From NCBI GenBank assembly GCA_038748065.1, contig JBCDJG010000025.1:1-64000 (forward strand): a stretch of 64,000 nt of DNA, read 5' to 3'. The stretch comes from JBCDJG01 sp038748065. Lineage in GTDB: Bacteria; Pseudomonadota; Gammaproteobacteria; Pseudomonadales; Halieaceae. The notes under the pieces were generated by a model. The model saw only the letters and a list, made by a program, of their open reading frames with translations, ran no database searches and was not told the DNA's origin. A program made the position numbers and the translations under genes. Shown here in pieces: positions 34,530-43,670 of this stretch. The stretch's first letter is position 1. Every line of letters starts with the position of its first letter.

Positions 34530-36128
34530 GTGCATCCGGCGCGAATACGACAGACCGCAGTCTTACTGCTTCTCGCCGGCCTGCTTGGGGCCTGTGCCGG
34601 CGGCGGGAGCAGCACTACGCGCTCCCCTGCGCTGGCAGACCTGGAAGCGGGTCGATGCCCCGAGACCATCATATTCTCAGGAGGCCAACTGCCCGCAGAA
34701 GGCAAGCGCTACGGCCGCAAAGCCACTTACACCGATCTCGATAACTACCGCAAACTGGAAATCGCTAATTGCGAGCAGCGACTGGCGGCCGGCGATGCTG
34801 GCGCGCTAAAGACCCTGACCGTTTACTGGCAGAACCAGAAAGACCCCAGGCGCGAAGCGGAGGCCTACCAGATTTATCTGGAGACCGGCTCTGACCCTGA
34901 GGTGAAGGTCGCGGCTATCCGCACCCTGTACGATCTTTACAGCAAAGGTCGGCCCGGCCTGCCAGCGGACCCAGAGGCCGCCTTCTACTACATGGGGCAG
35001 TCCGTCGCCTATGGCGATACCCACTTGAGGCTCGATTATGCTGACGGGCTCTATTCGCGCAAGCGCTACGAAGAAGCGCTGGGCCAGTACTTTGAATTTC
35101 AGATGCCGGGCCTGACAGTTCGGCAGTCGGAGGGCTTCAGCAAGCTGCAGATGTGCGAGGTTAACCTGCGGCTGGCCGAGATGTACTTCAAAGGCCGCGG
35201 CACGGCAAAAGACCCCTACCTGGGCTACTTCTTCTGGCAGCGCGGAATGGATCTGGCGGACGGGCCTCAGTGGGGGTCCTGCTACCGCGATAACTTCGTT
35301 TACGGCAATCGCTACTACGAGGAGCGTGAGCGCAAACAGCAGATTGAGATCGGCATGGCCAAACTCAGCCCGTCACAGGTCGCCGAACTGGATCGCGCCC
35401 TGGCGATGCCGCCTGAGCAGGGGCTCGCCGTCGCGGGCTCCATGGCTGGCGGCGTTGGCGGCCGTGGCACAACCCGTATCGAGCGTCAATCGAGAGTACG
35501 CTACAGTACGACCTCTGCCGGCTACCGCGGTTGGCAAGGATGGCAGCCTCTTGAAGGGGAGATATGCGCCCTCAGCGCACCGCGCAATAGCCTGGCCTGG
35601 TCAGATGTCTTCGAACTGCGCTCCACCTCTGTCTGGAGTCTCAAGTCAGCGAGTAGCGAAGCCACCAGCCGTGGTTCAGCGGTCGCGGTCGCGCCGGATC
35701 GTCTGGTGACAAACTGCCACCTGATTCAGCGACCAGACTCCATTGAACTCTTCCAGGGCAGCCTGAGAATGCGCGCCCAGGTTACCGCGTCCGACGTGGA
35801 AGGGGATCGCTGCATACTGGCCGTTAACGAGCGGATGCCGAGCTACGTGCGTGCGGCGCGGCCATATGGCTACTTACGGGTCGGTGAGGAGGTGGCTGCT
35901 ATCGGTAATCCGCGAGGGCTGGATACGTCACTGTCGCGCGGTATCGTTGCGCAGAAAAGAACCAACACCGGCGTATCCCTGATACAGACCGATGCGGCAC
36001 TCTCCGTTGGCTCGTCCGGTGGCGGGCTGTTCGACAGCGCCGGCAACCTGGTGGGCATAACCACGTTCAAGGTAGACGACGGCGAAAACCTGAACTTCGC
36101 CATCGCCATCGACGAGTTCTGTCGTTAG
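34530..36128 (+). CDS. Lipoprotein with Sel1/TPR-like region and S1C trypsin-like protease domain
   Basis: A 532-residue lipoprotein. I chose GTG 34530, behind AAGAGGGG, because it gives a signal peptide with lipobox LLGAC followed by Ala-Gly-Gly-Gly. Residues about 65-290 form helical tetratricopeptide/Sel1-like repeats (AYQIYLETGSDPEVKVAA; AAFYYMGQSVAYGD; LAEMYFKGRGTAKDPYLGYFFW). Residues about 375-532 form a trypsin-like domain with a visible catalytic triad: His in VTNCHLIQ (about 395), Asp in SDVEGDRCILA, and Ser in SVGSSGGGLFD (about 493). No PDZ domain is seen. It is probably a periplasmic or outer-membrane protease. Its target is unknown. Confidence 0.82.
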   Translation: MHPARIRQTAVLLLLAGLLGACAGGGSSTTRSPALADLEAGRCPETIIFSGGQLPAEGKRYGRKATYTDLDNYRKLEIANCEQRLAAGDAGALKTLTVYWQNQKDPRREAEAYQIYLETGSDPEVKVAAIRTLYDLYSKGRPGLPADPEAAFYYMGQSVAYGDTHLRLDYADGLYSRKRYEEALGQYFEFQMPGLTVRQSEGFSKLQMCEVNLRLAEMYFKGRGTAKDPYLGYFFWQRGMDLADGPQWGSCYRDNFVYGNRYYEERERKQQIEIGMAKLSPSQVAELDRALAMPPEQGLAVAGSMAGGVGGRGTTRIERQSRVRYSTTSAGYRGWQGWQPLEGEICALSAPRNSLAWSDVFELRSTSVWSLKSASSEATSRGSAVAVAPDRLVTNCHLIQRPDSIELFQGSLRMRAQVTASDVEGDRCILAVNERMPSYVRAARPYGYLRVGEEVAAIGNPRGLDTSLSRGIVAQKRTNTGVSLIQTDAALSVGSSGGGLFDSAGNLVGITTFKVDDGENLNFAIAIDEFCR

Positions 36129-36132
36129 CGCC

Positions 36133-37482
36133 TCACGCAGCCAGCAAGCCTTCCTGTCGCACATGCTCAAGCGTCTGCGCTAGCCCATTTGCAATGCCGT
36201 CGAGCATTTCGTCGATCTGCGCCTCACTGATAATGAGAGGCGGACACAGGGCAATCGAATTACCGGCTACCGCCCTCACGATAACGCCATGATCCTGACA
36301 GGCCTTGGCCAGGTAGTTGGCGACGGCCGGCGGCAGGCCGGCGCGCGTGGTTTTGTCTGCGCTAATCTCGATAGCTGCGATAAGCCCGCGCCCGCGCACC
36401 TCACCGACCAGTTCATGCTCGGCGAAAGACTTGAGCTGCGCTTGAAGATATTCGCCTTTCACTGCGGCCTGCGCGAATATATCGTCGCGCTCATAAATTT
36501 CGAGTGCCTTAAGTGCTACCGCACAGCCTACTGGGTGGCCACTGTAGGTATAGCCGTGGCCAAACACGCCAACCTCGGCGCACTGGTCGACCATTGCCTC
36601 GTAAAGATCACCCCGAATGAGCGACGCACTGATCGGAAAGTACGCCGAGGATAGCTGCTTCGCGAAAGTCATCATATCCGGCTGGCCAATGCCCATGGTG
36701 TTGACCCCGAAGTCACGCCCCGTTCGGCCAAAGCCGCAGATGACTTCGTCAGACCAGAACAGGATGCCGTACTTGTTCAGCACGGGCAGCAGCGCCTCGT
36801 AGTAGCCTTCGGGAGGCACGATGACCCCGGAGGCTCCGGTAATCGGCTCAGCGATGAAAGCCATAATCGTCTCGGGGCCTTCGGCGAGGATCAGGCGCTC
36901 CAGATTATCAACGATCCGCGCGACGAACTCCGCCTCGGATTCCTGCCCCTGCCGCCCGTGATAGTAGTGCGGATGATCCGTTCGCAGGATGCCAAGCGCT
37001 TCAAGCGGTGCGTCAAAGTGCGCAAGGTTGGCCGGGAGGCTGGTCAGGCCGCCGGAGGCGAGCGTTACGCCATGATACGCGCGCTCGCGCGTGATGATTT
37101 TGCGGCGCTCGGGTTTGCCGATCGCGTTGGCGTAGTAACGCAGCAGCTTGAGATGGGTGTCGTTGGCGTCTGAGCCTGAGTTGCCGAAGAAAACGCGCGC
37201 CCGGTCCATCGGCACCATCGCAGACAGTCGATCTGCCAACTCCATACCCGGCCCGTGGGTTTTACCGCCAAACAGACTTGAATACGGCAGTTTAGCCATT
37301 TGCTCAGCAGCCGTATCCACCAACTCCTGGTTGCCATAACCGAGGGCCGTACACCACAGGCCAGCCATACCTTCAAGGTAGCGTTTGCCCTGCTTGTCAA
37401 AGACGTAGACGCCCTCGCCTCGCTCTAGCTGCAGCTGCTCCACAGCGGTGAAGTTGGTGGTGGGGTAGATCATCTGGGTCAT
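36133..37482 (-). CDS. Class III pyridoxal-phosphate aminotransferase (omega-amino acid/polyamine type)
   Basis: It transfers an amino group from a terminal amine or omega-amino acid to pyruvate or 2-oxoglutarate. The 449-residue protein has FFGNSGSDANDTHLKL, AYHGVTLASGGLTSLP, the PLP Asp in FWSDEVICGFGRTG (about residue 259), and the Schiff-base Lys in MTFAKQLSSAYFPISA (about 288). The gene downstream of gabD on the same strand suggests that the amine is oxidised on to succinate semialdehyde, as for GABA or putrescine (GabT/SpuC-like). Beta-alanine and taurine aminotransferases share these motifs, so the substrate stays open. Confidence 0.85.
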   Translation of the reverse strand: MTQMIYPTTNFTAVEQLQLERGEGVYVFDKQGKRYLEGMAGLWCTALGYGNQELVDTAAEQMAKLPYSSLFGGKTHGPGMELADRLSAMVPMDRARVFFGNSGSDANDTHLKLLRYYANAIGKPERRKIITRERAYHGVTLASGGLTSLPANLAHFDAPLEALGILRTDHPHYYHGRQGQESEAEFVARIVDNLERLILAEGPETIMAFIAEPITGASGVIVPPEGYYEALLPVLNKYGILFWSDEVICGFGRTGRDFGVNTMGIGQPDMMTFAKQLSSAYFPISASLIRGDLYEAMVDQCAEVGVFGHGYTYSGHPVGCAVALKALEIYERDDIFAQAAVKGEYLQAQLKSFAEHELVGEVRGRGLIAAIEISADKTTRAGLPPAVANYLAKACQDHGVIVRAVAGNSIALCPPLIISEAQIDEMLDGIANGLAQTLEHVRQEGLLAA

Positions 37483-37509
37483 GTTGCTGCCTCCTTTGGT
37501 GGCCTCGCC

Positions 37510-38967
37510 CTAGCGGTCGAGCCCGCCCATACAGATATATTTAGTCTCGATGTAGTCATCGAGGCCGTATTTTGAGCCCTCACGACCCATGCCGGATTCC
37601 TTGACGCCGCCAAAGGGGATTACGTCAGAGGTGATCGCCACCTCATTTACCCCGACCATGCCGTACTCGATACCTTCGGATACCCGCCAGACGCGGCCGA
37701 TATCACGCGTGTAGAGATAGGATGCGAGACCGAACTCCGTGTCGTTGGCCATGGCGATGGCCTCCTCCTCCGTTGAGAACGTAAATATGGGTGCCACGGG
37801 GCCGAAGATTTCTTCGCGAAATACACGCATACCGGTATTCACGTTGGTCAAAACCGTAGGCTGGTAGAAACAGGGGCCCATGTCGTCAATGTGCCCACCG
37901 ACCAAAGCTTCCGCCCCACCCGCAACGGCATCGCGCACCATGGCGTCAATGTCATTCGCCGCCTTGGCCGTCACAACGGGTCCGTGCGTTACGCTTTCAT
38001 CCAAGCCGTCACCAATGCGAAAACCGCGCACCGTGTCAGTAAAGCGTGTAACAAACTCGTCGTAGATGGTGTCCTGCACCAGTATCCGGTTCGCGCAAAT
38101 ACAGGTCTGGCCACTGTTGCGGTACTTGGATGCGGCAGCGCCTGCCACAGCGGCGTCAAGATCCGCATCGTCAAACACGATCACCGGAGCGTTCCCACCC
38201 AGTTCCATGGAGACTTTTTTCACCGTGTCCGCGCACTGCTTGAGCAGCAGCTTGCCGACCGGCGTGGAGCCCGTGAAGGTGAGCTTTCGCACCGTGTCAC
38301 TGGCGGTCATGACGCCGCCAATTTCTCTGGAACTACCCACCAGCACATTCAACAGGCCATGCGGCAAACCGGCACGCTCCGCCAACTCAGCCAGGGCCAG
38401 TGCCGAGAGCGGCGTTTCTGAGGCTGGTTTCAGCACCACAGCGCACCCTACCGCAAGCGCGGGGCCCGCTTTACGGGTGATCATGGCAGCTGGAAAATTC
38501 CAGGGCGTGATAGCCCCGACAACGCCCACGGGCTGTTTCACAACGATGCCGCGACGATCAGTTTGCGGCAGCGCGATGACATCGCCGTAAACACGGCGCC
38601 CCTCCTCCGCAAACCATTCAATGAAGGAGGCGGCATAGGCGATCTCACCTCGGGACTCAGCAATCACCTTGCCCTGCTCGGTGGTCATGATGATCGCCAG
38701 GTCTTCCAGGTTTTCCATCATCAGTGCATACCAGCGCTTCAGGACATCCGAGCGTTCCTTGGCACTGCGGGCTTGCCATGCCTGCATAGCGTGATCAGCG
38801 GCAGCAATCGCCCGCTCTGTATCAGCGGCGCCGACGGTACCGACCGCAGCAATCAGTTCGCCATTAGCCGGGTTGCGGACTTCCAGGCTTGAACCGTCAT
38901 CAACCCATTCACCGTTTATATACGAGCGGGTCTTCAACAGGCTTGGGTCATTGAGTTGGATACTCAT
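37510..38967 (-). CDS. gabD: NAD(P)-dependent succinate-semialdehyde dehydrogenase
   Basis: It oxidises succinate semialdehyde to succinate. The 485-residue aldehyde dehydrogenase has TPWNFPAAMITRKAGPALAVG, the cofactor loop LTFTGSTPVGKLL, the general base Glu in SMELGGNAPVIVFDDADL, and the catalytic Cys in YRNSGQTCICANRI. VNEVAITSDVIPFGGVKESGMGREGSKYG at the end is typical of GabD rather than of betaine-aldehyde dehydrogenases. It begins an operon with the class III aminotransferase and has CAAGGAGC before the ATG. It faces a divergent LysR gene across an operator-rich gap. Confidence 0.9.
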   Translation of the reverse strand: MSIQLNDPSLLKTRSYINGEWVDDGSSLEVRNPANGELIAAVGTVGAADTERAIAAADHAMQAWQARSAKERSDVLKRWYALMMENLEDLAIIMTTEQGKVIAESRGEIAYAASFIEWFAEEGRRVYGDVIALPQTDRRGIVVKQPVGVVGAITPWNFPAAMITRKAGPALAVGCAVVLKPASETPLSALALAELAERAGLPHGLLNVLVGSSREIGGVMTASDTVRKLTFTGSTPVGKLLLKQCADTVKKVSMELGGNAPVIVFDDADLDAAVAGAAASKYRNSGQTCICANRILVQDTIYDEFVTRFTDTVRGFRIGDGLDESVTHGPVVTAKAANDIDAMVRDAVAGGAEALVGGHIDDMGPCFYQPTVLTNVNTGMRVFREEIFGPVAPIFTFSTEEEAIAMANDTEFGLASYLYTRDIGRVWRVSEGIEYGMVGVNEVAITSDVIPFGGVKESGMGREGSKYGLDDYIETKYICMGGLDR

Positions 38968-39014
38968 CTACTCTGCTCCTTGGGGGTGTTGGCTAGAGTC
39001 TATGCGCCAAGGCG

Positions 39015-39079
39015 ATATTCTTACATGAAATATTCTTTTGTATAGCGAATAAAATTCCCCTATTCTATGAATAATATTC
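39015..39079. promoter_or_regulatory. Array of TATTC/GAATA half-sites between gabD and lysR
   Basis: Six copies of the pentamer occur in 64 bases: TATTC at 39016, 39031, 39061 and 39075, and GAATA at 39047 and 39069. They form ATATT-N9-AATAT (39015-39033), GAATA-N9-TATTC (39047-39065) and TATTC-TAT-GAATA (39061-39073). Repeated dyads of this spacing are typical of LysR tetramer binding sites. The position between the divergent LysR gene and gabD supports that reading. Confidence 0.6.
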
Positions 39080-39097
39080 AACCAATTTCCGAAAGCC

Positions 39098-39991
39098 ATG
39101 AATCTCGGCCAAAAACGGCTACCCCTGAAGTCTCTGCATGCCTTTGAAGCGGTGGGTCGGCACCTGAATATGGGCCAAGCTGCCAGCGAGCTATCGGTTA
39201 CCCAGAGCGCCATCAGCCACCAGGTGCGCAACCTGGAAAAACAGCTCGACACGCAACTCTTTGACCGCAGCAGCCGCAAGCTTCAACTCACGCCCGCGGG
39301 CGCACGCCTGCTGACAGTGGTGGGTGCCGCCCTTGACGACATCAAGCGCTGCACCCTGGACCTGGACGGCGCGGAGCTGTCTGGAAAATTTACGATTGCC
39401 TCACCACCGGCGTTCACCAACTTATGGCTTATGCCGCGCATGCCGGAGCTGCTCGAGCGCTTTCCAGACCTCGAACTCCACTTCACCTACATGCCTGCAG
39501 CAATACCGAAAGATCTGCCTGAAGCCGACCTGGTCATCCAGTTCGGCAAGCATAGCTGGCCACGGCGCCGAGTTGTGCCGCTGGCGAGCGCTGATTATCG
39601 CCCCTATTGCTCGCCTCGCCTGCTGGGTGGACTGGGCCGCGTGGCGCCCGCCTCACTTGCGGACCAGGTACTGATCCACGATGACGATGGCTCCGCCTGG
39701 TCGCAGTGGCTCTCCATCGCAGGTCACGGCGACCTGGAACCGCGGCGACACATCTACGTCAACACCTCTAATGATGCCCTTGACCTCGCGCGCAGTGGGG
39801 TGGGCCTTACGGTCAACGATCAGATCGTTGCTTCGCACTGGGTCGCCGAGGGTGAACTGGTAGCACCCTTCCGGCCGGTCTTGTCTTCCTTTGAACGCTT
39901 CTTTATCGTCACTGCCCATGAACAGCAGATCAGTACAGCTACCCGCGAATTCGAAACCTGGCTACGCCAGCGACTGACGGAAACCCCCTGA
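39098..39991 (+). CDS. LysR-family transcriptional regulator (GcvA-like)
   Basis: A 297-residue regulator. The N-terminal winged helix-turn-helix is RLPLKSLHAFEAVGRHLNMGQAASELSVTQSAISHQVRNLEKQL, with the GcvA/AmpR-type LFDRSSRKLQLTPAGARLL. The effector domain starts GKFTIASPPAFTNLWLMPRMPELLERFPDLEL. It is divergent from gabD-aminotransferase, so control of amine/GABA catabolism is likely and autoregulation is possible. The ATG at 39098 is just inside the operator region. Its last codon overlaps the start of the hydrolase gene by one base. Confidence 0.9.
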   Translation: MNLGQKRLPLKSLHAFEAVGRHLNMGQAASELSVTQSAISHQVRNLEKQLDTQLFDRSSRKLQLTPAGARLLTVVGAALDDIKRCTLDLDGAELSGKFTIASPPAFTNLWLMPRMPELLERFPDLELHFTYMPAAIPKDLPEADLVIQFGKHSWPRRRVVPLASADYRPYCSPRLLGGLGRVAPASLADQVLIHDDDGSAWSQWLSIAGHGDLEPRRHIYVNTSNDALDLARSGVGLTVNDQIVASHWVAEGELVAPFRPVLSSFERFFIVTAHEQQISTATREFETWLRQRLTETP

Positions 39992-40971
39992 TGCGCGCAC
40001 TGATATCCATCATTATATGGCTGTGCTTCACGGCCTCGAGCCATGCTCAGCCTACTGAATACCGCGTTCTGGATCAGATGGACGTCAACGGCCACGCAGG
40101 TTACCTGAGCGCCTGGGCAGTTCACGGCAAGCTGGACAAGGTGCTGCTGATCGTACCGGGCTTTGACACAGAGAATGACACTCTGCCGATGGACGAATTG
40201 ACGGGAGACTTTCAACCCGTGATCAATCTCCTGGGCGCTTCGGGCTGGGATATTGTTTACTACGAGTACGTCGATGGCGCCATCGATCTCAGAGACAACG
40301 CAGACAGTCTTGGTCGCTTCATTGATGTACTGGAGGCCGAAGCAGAACCCGACTACCACCTGGCGGTGCTGGGTGGCTCCATGGGCGGCATGGTAATCAG
40401 GACGCTGCTGGTGCAGGAAAACAGCGCCCGCGGCATCGACAGCTTCGTCTCACTGGATGCTCCGCACCGCGGCGTCACGCTGAGCTCTTGGGTCAATGAA
40501 GACCTGCTATCTCTGGCCCTCGACTACCCGGCGGCGCGACAAATGACCGCCGGCAGGCCCGAATACCGTGAACTCTACGGCTGGCTTGAAAGCCGAGAAG
40601 CGCGCCGTGGCTTTCGGCGCAAGGTGCTCGAGCCGATTGCGACCTGCGCCGTTACACTCAGCGACGGCAGTGGCCGCTGGCGCATAAACGCGGCTGAGGA
40701 AACGCTGCACAATCGCTACTACGCGGTCTCCTCCTATGTCGAGTATTCCGGCCTGCGCTCTTCCTATATGCCTTACCATTCCACCGCCCTGTTGATGAGC
40801 GAGGCAACCAAAAAGAAGGTCAAACGAGGGCGCAACGTTTATCGCTACAAACGTGCGCGCTCACGCTACTTCGATCTGATCATCCCTAACGCCAGGGACG
40901 AGCATGGCGCGCCGGTTTATGCTGTCGAGCAGGCGCTCCAATTCATCACGACACAGGCCCCTCAGCCCTAG
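39991..40971 (+). CDS. Exported alpha/beta-hydrolase
   Basis: A 326-residue secreted protein with signal peptide MRALISIIIWLCFTASSHA cut before QPTEY. The alpha/beta-hydrolase core has an oxyanion strand VLLIVPGFDTEND, a nucleophile elbow AVLGGSMGGMVIRTLL with Ser in GGSMGG, and FVSLDAPHRGVTLSSWV, a lipase-like element (SLDAPHRG). A C-terminal His could be in MPYHSTALL. The architecture resembles PGAP1-like or triacylglycerol lipases, but the substrate is unknown. The start overlaps the lysR stop by one base. The 3' end overlaps the convergent phosphodiesterase gene by 26 bases. Confidence 0.8.
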   Translation: MRALISIIIWLCFTASSHAQPTEYRVLDQMDVNGHAGYLSAWAVHGKLDKVLLIVPGFDTENDTLPMDELTGDFQPVINLLGASGWDIVYYEYVDGAIDLRDNADSLGRFIDVLEAEAEPDYHLAVLGGSMGGMVIRTLLVQENSARGIDSFVSLDAPHRGVTLSSWVNEDLLSLALDYPAARQMTAGRPEYRELYGWLESREARRGFRRKVLEPIATCAVTLSDGSGRWRINAAEETLHNRYYAVSSYVEYSGLRSSYMPYHSTALLMSEATKKKVKRGRNVYRYKRARSRYFDLIIPNARDEHGAPVYAVEQALQFITTQAPQP

Positions 40972-41764
40972 CCGCCTGCGCCAGCGCTTTATCCAGTAGC
41001 GCCTGCAAATGCACGGCGTGGTTACTGAAAACCCATTCAACGCCGCGATTGAGCTCGCGGTACAGCCCATAGCGCGAGCGCACGAAGCCCGTGCCGATAC
41101 GCTGCCCCGCAGCCCGGTGCTGGCGCTGAATGGCAGCTCCCAGAAGCAGGTAGTGACCGGTGATACCGCCAAAGTCGCCGGCAAGGGCCTGTTCGCTGAT
41201 ATCAGCGACGTTGAGTTCCGCTACCGGAAAACAGGCCTCTCGGGGCAGGAAATCGACGGCGGAAAACAAAGCGGGCTGCAGAGCCAGCAGGTGAAAATCC
41301 CTAGACACAGTCATGGTGGACAACAGCTCACGCAATATCGCTTTACGCCTGTCACTCAACGCTTCGCCTGTGTCCTTGATCTCCAGCATGATGTGGGTGC
41401 GCCCGCCGAATTCACTCACGACTTCCGCCAGTGTGGGCAGCTCCGGCAGCCTGTCACGCAGCTGGCTGAAGTCGGTATTCGCAACCACACAGCTCTGTCC
41501 AAATACGCGCCGGGCATCCGTATCGTGACAAATGATGGGTACGTCATCCCGGCTCCAGCGCAGGTCGCACTCGATACCCCAGACGCCCGCGTCGCTCGCC
41601 GCTCGAAAGGCAGCAAGGGTATTCTCAAGCACCTGGCGATTATCATGTTCGCCGCGATGCGAAACGATGCGGCAGGCTCGTAAGCGTTCAAGCGTCGGCA
41701 GTCTGCGCGGCAAGACGGCGGTCACTGCATCAGCTAAGTGTATTGCAAAATCTGTTGCTGCCAT
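40946..41764 (-). CDS. Glycerophosphodiester phosphodiesterase
   Basis: It hydrolyses glycerophosphodiesters to glycerol 3-phosphate and an alcohol. The 272-residue protein has the GDPD signature near its start (IVSHRGEHDNRQVLENTLAAFRAA, with His in SHRGE), then GVWGIECDLRWSRDDVPIICHD carrying the metal Glu/Asp and catalytic His, and THIMLEIKD with a further Glu. I chose the ATG at 41764. The 42 extra residues in the longer frame look like antisense translation. No signal peptide is visible, so it is probably cytoplasmic. Confidence 0.87.
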   Translation of the reverse strand: MAATDFAIHLADAVTAVLPRRLPTLERLRACRIVSHRGEHDNRQVLENTLAAFRAASDAGVWGIECDLRWSRDDVPIICHDTDARRVFGQSCVVANTDFSQLRDRLPELPTLAEVVSEFGGRTHIMLEIKDTGEALSDRRKAILRELLSTMTVSRDFHLLALQPALFSAVDFLPREACFPVAELNVADISEQALAGDFGGITGHYLLLGAAIQRQHRAAGQRIGTGFVRSRYGLYRELNRGVEWVFSNHAVHLQALLDKALAQAARAEGPVS

Positions 41765-41862
41765 CCCTGCCTTTCCGCCTTCCTCTTCGCCGCTCAGTTT
41801 TAGTGTAACGCCTGCGACCCTGCGAATTAAGTTACAGTAGCGGCATGCAAACAGGGATTGAT

Positions 41863-43161
41863 ATGCCAGCGCAGGATGCAGCAAGCCCACGGGAACTTTG
41901 GTCCTGGGCCTTCTACGACTTCGCCAATTCAGGCTACGCCACGGTTGTACTCACCACGATTTACAGTGCATTTTTCGTCGGTGTCGTCGCTGGCGAGGCA
42001 GCGGGGCTGGCACCTGGCACTGCAACGCTGCTTTGGACTGCGGCTATCGCCGCGGCGAACCTTCTTGTCTTGTTGAGCGCGCCCGTTCTCGGCGCAGTGG
42101 CTGACTATCGAGCCTGCAAAAAGCTCTTCCTGGGTATAAGCTCGCTGGCCTGCGTTATCGGCACAGCCTGCCTCGCTATCGCGGGTCCCGGCGAGCTCTG
42201 GCTAGCGCTGCCCGTACTTATTCTCTCGGCCATTGCTTTCGCCACCGGCGAGAACTTTATTGCGGCCTTCCTTCCCGAGATCGCAAACGACAGCAACATG
42301 GGCCGCATCTCAGGTTACGGCTGGAGCCTCGGCTACTTTGGCGGACTGCTCACGCTGGGGCTCTGCCTGGTGTATATCAATAGTGCGGAGGCTCGCGGCC
42401 AAACGGCGGCACAGTTTGTGCCCGTCACGCTGGTGCTTACCGCCGTAATTTTTGCCCTGGCCGCCTTACCCACGCTCTTGTGGCTGCGCGAACGTGCCAG
42501 GCCCAGAGCCCTGCCAGCAGGTTTCAGTTTTCTGCGAGCCGGGTTCAGCGAAGTGGCGAGCACCCTGCGCCGCGCCGCACAGTTGACCGACCTTTTCCGC
42601 TTTCTGATGTGCCTGACTGTGTATCAGGCCGGTGTCGCCACCGTCATCGTGGTAGCGGCGATCTACGCGCAGGAGGTCTTCGAATTTGACGCCACGGAGA
42701 TGATCGTTCTTATTATGGTGGTCAACCTGACCGCTGCTGCAGGTGCCTTTGTGTTCGGCTTTATCCAGGACCGTATCGGCTCAGTGCCAGCACTGGCTGG
42801 TGGCTTGATCGTCTGGATAGCAGCTATCGCCGTGAGCTGGATAGCACAAGACAAGGCGACTCTGTGGTTTGCGGGCAACCTGATTGGCTTGGCAATGGGC
42901 TCAACCCAGGCCGGCGGTCGCGCCCTGGTAGGGCAGTTTACCCCGGCAGGGCGCAGCGGCGAGTTCTTCGGGCTGTGGGGGCTGGCTGCGCGTGCGGCGG
43001 CTATCATCGGGCCGCTGAGCTACGGCCTGGTCAATCGACTGACCGAGGGCAACCACCAGGCGGCCCTGCTCTCCACCCTGGGCTTCTTTGTTGTTGGCCT
43101 GGTCTTGTTGCTTTCCGTGAATGAACGGCGCGGCATTGCCGCGCGCGATGCTTACCAGTAG
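41863..43161 (+). CDS. UMF1-family MFS transporter
   Basis: A 432-residue, 12-helix major-facilitator protein of the UMF1 group. The hallmark is near the N-terminus: SPRELWSWAFYDFANSGYATVVLTTIYSAFF. Further on are GYGWSLGYFGGLLTLGLCL and, in the last third, GNLIGLAMGSTQAGGRALVGQFTPAGRSGEFFGLWGL. Relatives are eukaryotic ATG22-like vacuolar amino-acid effluxers and bacterial uncharacterised carriers. The substrate is not known. I chose the ATG at 41863 with AGGGA six bases before it. The ATG at 41845 lacks a ribosome site. The end overlaps pilA by 10 bases. Confidence 0.87.
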   Translation: MPAQDAASPRELWSWAFYDFANSGYATVVLTTIYSAFFVGVVAGEAAGLAPGTATLLWTAAIAAANLLVLLSAPVLGAVADYRACKKLFLGISSLACVIGTACLAIAGPGELWLALPVLILSAIAFATGENFIAAFLPEIANDSNMGRISGYGWSLGYFGGLLTLGLCLVYINSAEARGQTAAQFVPVTLVLTAVIFALAALPTLLWLRERARPRALPAGFSFLRAGFSEVASTLRRAAQLTDLFRFLMCLTVYQAGVATVIVVAAIYAQEVFEFDATEMIVLIMVVNLTAAAGAFVFGFIQDRIGSVPALAGGLIVWIAAIAVSWIAQDKATLWFAGNLIGLAMGSTQAGGRALVGQFTPAGRSGEFFGLWGLAARAAAIIGPLSYGLVNRLTEGNHQAALLSTLGFFVVGLVLLLSVNERRGIAARDAYQ

Positions 43162-43601
43162 CGCTCGCGGCAGTTGGACGGCACGTACTTGTAGCTAGAT
43201 TCATCGACGCTCCCATCCTGTCCGCAGCGCCAGGTAAGGGTATTGTCAGCGCTGATTTCAGGGTCCAGTTGCAGCTCCAGCTGACTACTCAGGCCAAGGC
43301 TAGCCTCGTCAAACTCGATCTCGATACGCTGATCTTCGTGCCAATCCACTGACTCCACGAAATCGCTGTCAATAAACTGCTCGAAACCTGCTGCCTGGTT
43401 ATCGCCCCCGGGCGGGAGCTCACCGTTGACTTCAAAGTATTCCGTCACCGCCAGCTTGGCGGGCGAGGTAGCCGATACACCTTCGGTCACGCGAGCGCGA
43501 ATGGTGTAGTCTTGATAGGCGGGGTAGGCGACGGACGCCAGGATACCGACAATCGCGATCACGATCATCAGCTCGATCAGCGTAAACCCCCGGCTGCGCA
43601 T
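43152..43601 (-). CDS. pilA: Type IV major pilin
   Basis: The structural subunit of a type IV pilus. The prepilin has a short leader MRSRG and cleavage before Phe, then the hydrophobic alpha-1 helix FTLIELMIVIAIVGILASVAYPAYQDY with the conserved Glu5 needed for assembly. The mature globular domain of about 144 residues ends with a Cys pair (WRCGQDGSVDESSYKYVPSNCRE), the expected D-loop disulfide. I chose the ATG at 43601 with GGTGGA upstream. A sigma-54 promoter lies 70 bases upstream. The pil assembly genes are not in the window. Confidence 0.93.
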   Translation of the reverse strand: MRSRGFTLIELMIVIAIVGILASVAYPAYQDYTIRARVTEGVSATSPAKLAVTEYFEVNGELPPGGDNQAAGFEQFIDSDFVESVDWHEDQRIEIEFDEASLGLSSQLELQLDPEISADNTLTWRCGQDGSVDESSYKYVPSNCRERYW

Positions 43602-43670
43602 AAATCCACCTGCCATCTACCATGGACAGCTGGCAAAACAGCCGCTGCCTCTTTCTCTCAACCTACCTAA

